Shown here: one piece after another, positions 57,275 through 64,000 of the stretch
Layout of the letters: every line of letters begins with the position of its first letter
How positions within the stretch are numbered: position 1 is the stretch's first letter
From: Hymenobacter citatus
GTDB lineage: Bacteria; Bacteroidota; Bacteroidia; Cytophagales; Hymenobacteraceae
NCBI RefSeq assembly: GCF_014333615.1
Contig: NZ_JACSCY010000006.1
Span: 185,268 to 249,267, forward strand
Reading direction: 5' to 3'
DNA: 64,000 nucleotides
Translations under genes and position numbers: made by a program
Notes under the pieces: model-generated
What the model was told of the DNA's origin: nothing
The model's database searches: none
Seen by the model: the letters and a program-made list of their open reading frames with translations, nothing else

Positions 57275-58851
57275 GGCGTGAGGGAGCTGGTGAGCGGCTC
57301 GAAGGAAGGGAACAGCGGCTGCTGACGCTCCAAAAAGGTGGCATAGCGCGCCAAGCTGGCATGAATGGGGGTAGGCAGGCCCGCTACCTTACGCAGGCGG
57401 TTCAGGCCTTGCTGCAAGTGTGGGTGCAACTCGCTGGAAGGCCAACGCAGCACCACAATACCCAGGGCCAGGCCACCCATGGCAATCTGTGCAATGAGGG
57501 TAAGCAGCGCCGGGCTGCCCACGGCGCGCAGCCCCAGCGAAACCACCAAAATCCCTACCCCTACCGCGGCAGCATTCAGCAAACCAGGCAGGTACATGGC
57601 CAGCAGCTGCCGGTATCGAATGCCGATGTCGTTGTGCGTGATGCGCATGTATAGGAACGTCCGCACAATCTCGCCCGTGCCGATGGCGGCCGCAATGCCC
57701 AGCAGGCCAAAGTCGCGCAGCAGCCAGAACAGGCTGGTAAGCAGCACCATAAACTCCAAGTTCAGAATCACTTTCTGACGAAGATTAGCCCGCGCATCGG
57801 CCACAATGCCCGCAAACATGGTAGTCATACTCAACGGAATAGCGAAGCACAGCATCCGCAGAATCGGCACCGAGTCCATCCATTTGGGGCCGAGCAGCAC
57901 CCGCACCATTTCGGGGGCAGCCACAGCTACACCGGCACACATAGGCAGGATGATGGTAGCCACCAGCGTGCTGCTCTTCAGGTAGAGCGCCCGCACGCGG
58001 GGCACGTCTTCCTGAATTTTGCTGAATGCTGGGAAGGCTACCCGCGCCAGGCTGTTGGTCAGGAAGTACATGGGTAGGTACAGCAGCATATAGGCTCGGT
58101 TGTAGATACCCAGCAGCGTGCTGCCCAACAGGCGCCCAATGAGGAGCGTATCGAGGTTGCCGTTCACGAACTCCAGGAAGCTGATAACCGACACTTTACT
58201 GCCGTAACCCAGCAGCTTGGCATACGGCTCGCGGCTGAAAATCAGTTGGATGGAGTGGCGCACCAGCGCATAGCTCATCAGGGTAGCAAATAGCTGCTGC
58301 GCCAGGCTGGCCGCAATCAGGCTCCATACGCCCATACCAGCCCAGGCCATTGTAATGCCTACCCCCCCGTAGCCCAGAATATAGGCCAACACATCTACTT
58401 TGGCAATGGAATCGAAGCGCATTTCGCGCCGGAGCAGGCTGGCAGCGGTAGTTCCGATGCCTACTAGTACAAAGCCCAGGGCCTGCATCCGCACGATGGG
58501 CACCACAGCTTCATTTTTCAGAAAAAAGACCGATAGTGGTGCCAGCAGCCAGGCCAGCGCCGCTACCCCTATGCTCAGGCCAATGGAAGCCGTGAAGGCT
58601 GCCCGGATATCCGTTTTGCTGATTTCGGGGCGCTGCACCAGCGCATGGCCCAGGCCCATCTCGGCAAAGTAGCTACCGAAGCGCAACACCACACCCGACA
58701 TGGCCACCAAACCAAACGCGGCTGGGTCCAACAGGCGCGCCATTACCGCGGTGTAGCCAATCTGCATCAGTGCATTGGCCACAGTGGCAGCGGTGGTCCA
58801 CTGCACCCCCTTCACGGCGGCCGATGCTACATTGCTAGAGGTTACTGCCAT
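57271..58851 (-). CDS. Wzx-type polysaccharide flippase (MATE/MOP superfamily)
   Basis: 526 residues from the ATG at 58849-58851, chosen because the upstream in-frame extension lies in the intergenic repeat. About fourteen TM helices, starting VKGVQWTTAATVANALMQIGYTAVMARLLDPAAFGLVAMSGVVLRFGSYFAEMGLG, the pattern of the WzxC/lipopolysaccharide exporter group. It flips undecaprenyl-linked repeat units to the periplasmic face for the Wzy polymerase. Confidence 0.91.
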   Translation of the reverse strand: MAVTSSNVASAAVKGVQWTTAATVANALMQIGYTAVMARLLDPAAFGLVAMSGVVLRFGSYFAEMGLGHALVQRPEISKTDIRAAFTASIGLSIGVAALAWLLAPLSVFFLKNEAVVPIVRMQALGFVLVGIGTTAASLLRREMRFDSIAKVDVLAYILGYGGVGITMAWAGMGVWSLIAASLAQQLFATLMSYALVRHSIQLIFSREPYAKLLGYGSKVSVISFLEFVNGNLDTLLIGRLLGSTLLGIYNRAYMLLYLPMYFLTNSLARVAFPAFSKIQEDVPRVRALYLKSSTLVATIILPMCAGVAVAAPEMVRVLLGPKWMDSVPILRMLCFAIPLSMTTMFAGIVADARANLRQKVILNLEFMVLLTSLFWLLRDFGLLGIAAAIGTGEIVRTFLYMRITHNDIGIRYRQLLAMYLPGLLNAAAVGVGILVVSLGLRAVGSPALLTLIAQIAMGGLALGIVVLRWPSSELHPHLQQGLNRLRKVAGLPTPIHASLARYATFLERQQPLFPSFEPLTSSLTP

Positions 58852-58870
58852 TGAGTTGTGTGTTATATAG

Positions 58871-58947
58871 TTATCTGTTAGTAGTTGCCAGTTGTTAGTT
58901 ACTAGTGTCATTTAACCTGACAACTACTACCTGGCAACTGACAACTA
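58871..58947. repeat. Imperfect inverted and direct repeats between wzc and wzx
   Basis: GTAGTTGCCAGTTGTTAGTTACTAG faces CTGACAACTACTACCTGGCAACTGACAACT. Pairing is partial, but the unit style (TTGCCAG, AGTTGTCAG) resembles family E repeats. Confidence 0.5.
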
Positions 58948-58956
58948 TTTAACTCA

Positions 58957-61341
58957 CTAGCTGCCGTAGTTATAGGCTTTAGTTTTATAGCGGTATTCGT
59001 AGGTGTTGGCAAAATGCACGTCGTTGATGACGGTGTACAGCTGCTTCACCTTCTGGTCGCGATACAGTTCGTCGATCTGCCCTACCATTTCGCGGTCGGT
59101 GTAGTTCTGGCGTACCACGTACAGATTGGCATCTAGGTGCTGAAGCAGCACAAAGAACTCCGATACGTAGCCCATGGGCGGAATATCCACCATTAGGTAG
59201 TCGTACTCTTCCTTGAGCAGCGTAATCAGGTCCACCAAGCGCTTCGATTCCAGCAGCTCCGTAGGGTTATGCGGAATCGGGCCACAGGCCAGCACGTCCA
59301 GGTTCGGAATATCCGTTACGATGCGGGCTTCTTCCAGCGTGCTTTCGCCACTCAGGTAGGTGCTCAGGCCCTGGGGGGCTCTGGCGTCGATGCCCAGGTA
59401 GGGAGCCACGGCCGGGCGGCGCATATCGCACTCCAGCAGAATCACGCGGCGGCCGCTGCGGGCCAGCTCGGCGGCCAAGTGCACAGAGCAGAAGGTTTTG
59501 CCCTCGCCCGGCACCGACGACGTAACGCCGATAACGCGCTTATCGAGACCAGCCGAGAGGTATTGCAGGTTTACTCGAATCGAGCGGAAAGCTTCTACAA
59601 TCGGGCTGCGTGGGTCTTGGGTCTGCACGCGCCGGTCCTTGCTGGTACCGTGCGGAATCACACCCAACAGTGGAATATCCGTGATGCGTGCCAGGTCCTC
59701 TTTGCCCTGCACGCGACGGTTGGTCTTGTCGATCAGCAGTACCAGTCCGGTAGGAATGGCCAGGCCAGCCAGCAGGGCTAGCAGAGCCACCAGAGGCGGC
59801 TTGGGTGCTGCCGGACCCAGGCCGGTTTGCCGAGCCGGGTCTACTATTTTCTTGTCGGTGGTGTTGGTAGCCAGGGCAATAGCCGCTTCGTTGCGCTTTT
59901 GCACCAAGAAGCTGTAGTTCTTCTCGGTGGATTCGCTGGTAGTTTGCAGCGAGTTCAGCTGGCGCTCATTTTCGGGGGTGCTGCTCAGCTGACTACGCAC
60001 GGCGCTCAGTTGTTGGTCCAGGTCGCGCAGAGCAATTTCTGAGGTGCGCGTCAGGCTAGCCAAGGTCTGAATCAGTTGCTCCTTGGTGGTGCTGATTTCT
60101 TCGTCCAGTGCTACCACCTGGGGGTTGATGTCGCTGGCATTCACGGCCAACACGGCGCGTTTGTTATTTAGGTCTGTTAGCTGTTCAACTAAGTGTGTCA
60201 CCGTAGGATCGGAGATGCCAGCGCTGCTGAGGGTAGCCACCTGCGACTTGCCGCGGTGCTGGCGCAGGTAGGACAGCATACTTTCGTAGAATTTCTGATC
60301 GGTGGCCACGCGGGCCCGCATGGTGCCCAACTGTGCCTGCTGCTGAATGTCTACGCCCGACTGCACACCTACATCTACCACATTTCGGGAAGCCCGGAAG
60401 GAGCTGAGGTTGGCTGTGGAGCGGGAGCGGGAATTTGACAGTTTGCCAATCTCGTTGTCGAGGAAAGCAATGGTCTTGCGGCCCGTTTCGTTCTTCTGGT
60501 TCAGGTCGTCCTGCACGTAGGTGGTCATCAGCGTGTTCAGGAAGCGCTGCTCCTTCTCGGGCACACTACCCCGGATGCTCAAGAGCAGAATCCGCGACTC
60601 GTGCTCGGTGGGCTGCACTTTCAGGCGCTGCTGATAATCGGCCGTCAGGCTGCTCATATCATTCAGCCGGAAGAAATACTGCTCGCTCCCAGTGGCAGGG
60701 TAGCCCGGCTCGGGGTTGATAACAACCGACAGCAAGGGCGTGCGGAGCGTATCGCCGGCACCAATCGTCTGATCGAACTGCACGTCTTCTACCTCACGCA
60801 CCAGCTCGCCGGAAAAGAGCTGGCGTAGTTCGCCCTTATCGGCTTCGGCATGCACCCGGAAGCGACCATCAGCCAGCGATTCTACGTAGATGGGCACCCC
60901 TGTTAGTTGGGGCTTATCGGCCAGGGCCTGCACCTGAAAGGGCACGCCTCCAACGGCCCGTTCGCGCACTTTCAACTTGCGCACCGAGTTCAACCACGAA
61001 TCGGGCACGGCATAGTAGCTTACCCCAAACGGCAACTGCTCCAAGGTGCGACGTACCATGTCGGCCGAGGTGAGCAAGCCTACCTCGTCCTCGATTTTTA
61101 CTCCTTTCTGCTTGTTATCAAGCAATTGCAGCAGCTCCTGGGTTTGTTTTGAGCCAGTCGACTGGTCGCCGATGAGCATGGTAGACTGGTAGTCATATAC
61201 CGGCGATTTCACGGCCAGATACAGCCACGCGCCCAGGCCAGCCAGCAGCAGGCAGCCCACAAACCACGGCCAGCGCCGGCGGAGCTTGAAAAAAAGCTCG
61301 TGCAAATCTATTTCCTCCGAGAAGGCAGAACGGTTTTCCAT
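58957..61341 (-). CDS. Wzc-type polysaccharide co-polymerase and tyrosine autokinase
   Basis: 794 residues. TM1 at about 30-50, a long periplasmic coiled-coil region (Wzz-like), TM2 around 505-525 with PKPPLVALLALLAGLAIPTG, then the BY-kinase domain: Walker A SSVPGEGKT (about 608-616), Walker A' VILLECDMRRP and Walker B YDYLMVDIPP. The C-terminus has a Tyr cluster (YEYRYKTKAYNYGS), the autophosphorylation tail. It controls chain length and export with the Wza-like protein. Both halves are fused in one protein, as in proteobacterial Wzc. Confidence 0.94.
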   Translation of the reverse strand: MENRSAFSEEIDLHELFFKLRRRWPWFVGCLLLAGLGAWLYLAVKSPVYDYQSTMLIGDQSTGSKQTQELLQLLDNKQKGVKIEDEVGLLTSADMVRRTLEQLPFGVSYYAVPDSWLNSVRKLKVRERAVGGVPFQVQALADKPQLTGVPIYVESLADGRFRVHAEADKGELRQLFSGELVREVEDVQFDQTIGAGDTLRTPLLSVVINPEPGYPATGSEQYFFRLNDMSSLTADYQQRLKVQPTEHESRILLLSIRGSVPEKEQRFLNTLMTTYVQDDLNQKNETGRKTIAFLDNEIGKLSNSRSRSTANLSSFRASRNVVDVGVQSGVDIQQQAQLGTMRARVATDQKFYESMLSYLRQHRGKSQVATLSSAGISDPTVTHLVEQLTDLNNKRAVLAVNASDINPQVVALDEEISTTKEQLIQTLASLTRTSEIALRDLDQQLSAVRSQLSSTPENERQLNSLQTTSESTEKNYSFLVQKRNEAAIALATNTTDKKIVDPARQTGLGPAAPKPPLVALLALLAGLAIPTGLVLLIDKTNRRVQGKEDLARITDIPLLGVIPHGTSKDRRVQTQDPRSPIVEAFRSIRVNLQYLSAGLDKRVIGVTSSVPGEGKTFCSVHLAAELARSGRRVILLECDMRRPAVAPYLGIDARAPQGLSTYLSGESTLEEARIVTDIPNLDVLACGPIPHNPTELLESKRLVDLITLLKEEYDYLMVDIPPMGYVSEFFVLLQHLDANLYVVRQNYTDREMVGQIDELYRDQKVKQLYTVINDVHFANTYEYRYKTKAYNYGS

Positions 61342-61397
61342 ACCAGATAATCCTTATTTAGGTTAGCAGCAATAAGTAGATGGTTCAGCGAACTTCT

Positions 61398-62180
61398 CTA
61401 CTTAAGAATAAAGCCCAGCAATAGCACCACAGACGAAATACCAGCGAAAACCAACGCTAAGTTGCCAGCGTTAGCGCGGGTGGTACGGGCCTTCATCGGC
61501 TCCACGTACAGCGCGTCGTTGGGGAGCAGGTAGTAGTAAGGTGACTGGAGCAGTTTAGGGTCCGTGAGGTTGATGAGCACAACTTCCGGACCGTTTAGGG
61601 TTTGCCGCACCAGCTTCACATTTTCGCGGTTGCCAAACTCCGTCAGGTCGCCGGCCATGCCCAGGCCCTCCAGAATGGTAGCCTGTGGGTTGTAGATGAA
61701 GTAACGACCCGGCGAGCGAACCTCGCCCAGCACGGTAATTTTGAAGCTCAGCAGCTTCAGCAGCACATTTACGTTGAGCACGTAGTTGCTGATATTTTTC
61801 TGAACCAGCGCCTGCGCCTGGTTGATATCCAGGCCCTGTACTTTCAGCTTGCCCACAGTGGGTAGGCTAATATTGCCATCCTCGCCGATGGGGTAGCCCG
61901 TCAGGTACAGCGTGCCGGGGTCACCGGAGTTCATGATTTGCGTGCCCGTGATGTTGAACGGCTCCGTCAGCTTAGGATCGGCTCCCTGCACCCGAATGCT
62001 GAGCACGTCGCCGGGCTGCAACTGGTAGCTGGGCCGGGGGTTATTGACGGCCACCGGGGCTTTCACAGAATAGCTACTGCTTTGCAGGTAGGGCAGTTTT
62101 TCCTGCACCACGCAGCTTTGCAGGCATGCAGCCCAAACAATCAGAAAAAAAAGTAGACCAGAGCGGAAGGGTATACGCAT
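61398..62180 (-). CDS. Wza-type polysaccharide export lipoprotein
   Basis: 260 residues from the ATG at 62178-62180, which gives a short lipoprotein signal ending LQSC; the frame continues 37 codons further upstream but without a signal. Polysaccharide export (Poly_export) domain: YQLQPGDVLSIRVQGADPKL, ISLPTVGKLKVQGLDINQAQALVQKNI, then SLBB domain KITVLGEVRSPGRYFIYNPQATILEGLGMAGDLTEFG. A C-terminal hydrophobic segment (LALVFAGISSVVLLLGFILK) may be the outer-membrane anchor. First gene of the minus-strand operon. Confidence 0.92.
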   Translation of the reverse strand: MRIPFRSGLLFFLIVWAACLQSCVVQEKLPYLQSSSYSVKAPVAVNNPRPSYQLQPGDVLSIRVQGADPKLTEPFNITGTQIMNSGDPGTLYLTGYPIGEDGNISLPTVGKLKVQGLDINQAQALVQKNISNYVLNVNVLLKLLSFKITVLGEVRSPGRYFIYNPQATILEGLGMAGDLTEFGNRENVKLVRQTLNGPEVVLINLTDPKLLQSPYYYLLPNDALYVEPMKARTTRANAGNLALVFAGISSVVLLLGFILK

Positions 62181-62704
62181 AAACGCGGGGTAAGAGAATT
62201 GCGAAATGAAGGAGTGATTGAGAACGTGCAGGAGAATTAGTAGGACTTTTCTAAATATAGCAGCATAGTATCTGTATCTCTTACTTAGCAAAGTTAAGAC
62301 ACAAAACCCTGTAATTTATTGTTTATCGTATAAAATATATGTATATGTTAAGGTAACAAAGAGGTAATACGTTTGCTTGTTGAAGCGTAGCCCCTCCCAG
62401 CGCAAGTACATAATTTTAGCTATTTCCAAGACCCATACGTTGCATCTTAATTAGCGTTGCATAAGATACGTTTTACTTCTGACACCCAGATTTTGGTAAG
62501 ACACGTATAGGACACACTCATTTTCATCTTTTGTCTTTGATAGGTGCTATTGAAGACGCTTGCTTAGCAGGCTATAAATACTTGTATATCTGATAGAAAG
62601 ATAAATAGCTACCATCCTAAAGCCTACCTTCTTTCTTAGACAGGCATGTCTGCTTGTTTCTATCATTGCCAACAACAGATTAATTTTCTGCGGTTACTTA
62701 GTTT
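62181..62704. other. 524-bp AT-rich spacer, divergent control region
   Basis: No gene. Holds the operon promoter box (62289-62296, minus strand). The right part, towards the amine oxidase gene, has no clear -7 box. It is one of three AT-rich islands around the exopolysaccharide genes. Confidence 0.55.
62289..62296 (-). promoter_or_regulatory. Promoter -7 box of the exopolysaccharide operon
   Basis: CAAAGTTA on the plus strand is TAACTTTG on the minus strand, a perfect TAnnTTTG box. It lies 109 bp before the wza-like start, giving a leader of roughly 100 bases. No -33 TTG at the usual spacing. Confidence 0.5.
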
Positions 62705-63982
62705 ATGGATTCTACCGACGTTGTGATTGTAGGAGCAGGGGCAGCCGGGCTACTAGCGGCCCGCACGCTGGCCCAGGCCGGGCGGCAGGTATTGGTGCTG
62801 GAAGCTCGCGACCGGGTAGGCGGCCGGGTGCACACCTGCACGCCTGCGGGCTTCAGCGCCCCCATCGAAACAGGCGCTGAGTTCTTACACGGTGCAGTGC
62901 CTCTCACGCGTGCCTTGCTGGCAGAAGCTGGCCGTGCGTGTTATGATGCTACCGGACGGGCCTATGCTGTGCGGCAAGGACAACTACGGGCAGATGATAA
63001 CTTCTTTGAGCACCTACCACAACTGCTCGATAAGCTCCAAACACTACCGCACGATTTGCCGCTAGCCGAATTTCTGCAACAGGAGTTTTCGGGGGAGGAG
63101 CACCGCGCCCTGCGCGAAATGGCCATGCAGTTTGCCGAAGGCTACGACGCGGCCGACCCGGCACGCGTGAGTGCCTGGGCCTTGCGCGACGAGTGGGCCA
63201 CCGGCGACGCCGACGCCTCGCCGCGCCCGGTAGGTGGCTACGGCCCACTGCTGGACTGGCTGGCCCAGCAGGCGCAGGCAGCCGGTGCTACGCTGCACCT
63301 GTCGCGGCCGGTGCAGGAAATTCAGTGGCAGCCAGGGCAGGTGCTGATTGTTGATCAGCAGGGCCAGCGCTACCAGGCCCGCCAACTATTGCTCACGGTG
63401 CCCTTAGGCATATGGCAGCAACCGGCAGACCAAGCCGGTCACCTACGCTTCACGCCTGAGCTACCCGAGTACCGGGCGGCCGCGGCCGCACTGGGCTTTG
63501 GCGCGGTTACCAAGTTTGCTCTGGAATTCAAGGAGCCCGTTTGGGCCGCCAAGATGCCCGAAATGGAGTTTCTGTTTTCGGATGCGCCCGTGCCTACCTG
63601 GTGGAGCCAGTTGCCCGACGAACGCCCCCTGCTGACAGGCTGGCTGGCCGGCCCAGCCGCCGAACGTCTGCGTCTGCATGCAGATGAGGAGCTGTTGCAG
63701 CATGCCTTAGAGTCGTTGGCGTATCTGTTAGATACTACACCCGTCGCGCTCCGCCAGCAGCTCCGAGCGTGGCACGTGGCCAACTGGGGTGCCGACCCGA
63801 TGGCACTGGGAGCCTACTCCTACCCTACCGTACAGGCAGCCCCGGCCCGCGCCCTGTTAGCTACGCCCATTGCCGACACCTTATTTTTTGCGGGCGAAGG
63901 CCTATACGAAGGCCCCGCTACGGGTACGGTTGAAGCGGCGTTGGTGAGCGGCCAAGAGGTGGCGCGCGCTATGCTGGTATAG
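62705..63982 (+). CDS. FAD-dependent amine oxidase (monoamine oxidase family)
   Basis: 425 residues from ATG 62705. Dinucleotide-binding start VVIVGAGAAGLLAARTLAQAGRQVLVLEARDRVGGRVHT, and the C-terminal FAD motif FFAGEGLYEGPATGTVEAALVSGQEVARAM. The family oxidises amines, polyamines or similar substrates to imines with release of H2O2; the substrate is not identifiable. The gene is divergent from the exopolysaccharide operon. Its last codons and stop form part of a perfect 22-bp hairpin. Confidence 0.88.
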   Translation: MDSTDVVIVGAGAAGLLAARTLAQAGRQVLVLEARDRVGGRVHTCTPAGFSAPIETGAEFLHGAVPLTRALLAEAGRACYDATGRAYAVRQGQLRADDNFFEHLPQLLDKLQTLPHDLPLAEFLQQEFSGEEHRALREMAMQFAEGYDAADPARVSAWALRDEWATGDADASPRPVGGYGPLLDWLAQQAQAAGATLHLSRPVQEIQWQPGQVLIVDQQGQRYQARQLLLTVPLGIWQQPADQAGHLRFTPELPEYRAAAAALGFGAVTKFALEFKEPVWAAKMPEMEFLFSDAPVPTWWSQLPDERPLLTGWLAGPAAERLRLHADEELLQHALESLAYLLDTTPVALRQQLRAWHVANWGADPMALGAYSYPTVQAAPARALLATPIADTLFFAGEGLYEGPATGTVEAALVSGQEVARAMLV

Positions 63983-64000
63983 CGCGCGCCACCTCTTGGC
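63951..64000. terminator. 22-bp perfect hairpin overlapping the amine oxidase 3' end
   Basis: Arms 63951-63972 and 63979-64000 pair perfectly around a 6-base loop. The stop codon (63980-63982) lies in the right arm. The window ends at its last base, so any T-run is not visible. Confidence 0.7.

Overview
The window (64 kb, GC-rich with AT-rich islands) looks like chromosomal DNA of an aerobic Bacteroidota, most likely Hymenobacter or a close relative in the Hymenobacteraceae. The grounds are SusC/SusD pairs with an ECF sigma/FecR switch, a type IX secretion C-terminal sorting domain, PafA-type alkaline phosphatase, Bacteroidota -7 promoter boxes (TAnnTTTG), very few Shine-Dalgarno sites, and many long intergenic inverted repeats. 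The genus is inferred, not proven. No rRNA, tRNA, CRISPR array, transposase or phage gene was seen.

Layout. (1) 1-2200: 3' part of a GH51 arabinofuranosidase and an unknown lipoprotein. (2) 2200-11160: a two-component system followed by a TolC/adaptor/RND heavy-metal efflux system. Matching TCTAAT direct repeats with 11-bp pitch precede both the regulator gene and the tolC-like gene, which suggests autoregulation and control of the pump. (3) 11690-20330: two alkaline-phosphatase-superfamily enzymes, a fused PlsC-GNAT lipid acyltransferase, a small membrane protein coupled to an LpxH-like hydrolase, a glycosyltransferase and a GH1 glucosidase. (4) 20460-22075: a soluble PAS histidine kinase. 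(5) 22320-40040: a Sus-like locus whose cargo is phosphatases and phospholipases, not glycosidases. The minus arm is ECF sigma, PafA phosphatase, FecR, SusC with an STN domain, and SusD. The plus arm is a second SusC/SusD pair, a GDPD-like enzyme, a PhoA-type phosphatase and a PI-PLC. It reads as a surface system for taking up organic phosphorus or phospholipid breakdown products. (6) 40150-41930: a tiny ORF and an HtrA protease. (7) 42600-62180: an exopolysaccharide locus. Two plus-strand genes (polyprenyl sugar-phosphate transferase, WecG/TagA transferase) converge on a long minus-strand series: Wza, Wzc, Wzx, five glycosyltransferases, a Wzy-like polymerase and two beta-helix proteins. (8) 62705-63982: an FAD amine oxidase.

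Most notable are the phosphorus-oriented Sus-like locus, and the two beta-helix genes, which share about 1,046 bp of apparently identical DNA while carrying different export signals and tails. Recombination between these direct repeats would build a chimera. At least four families of REP-like inverted repeats occupy most larger intergenic gaps, one family lying inside both susC-susD gaps. A DNA word, GGGTAGGGC, recurs in several reading frames and forces rare codons.

All coordinates, motifs and repeats were read by eye. Family assignments are from recognised motifs and were not checked by database search.
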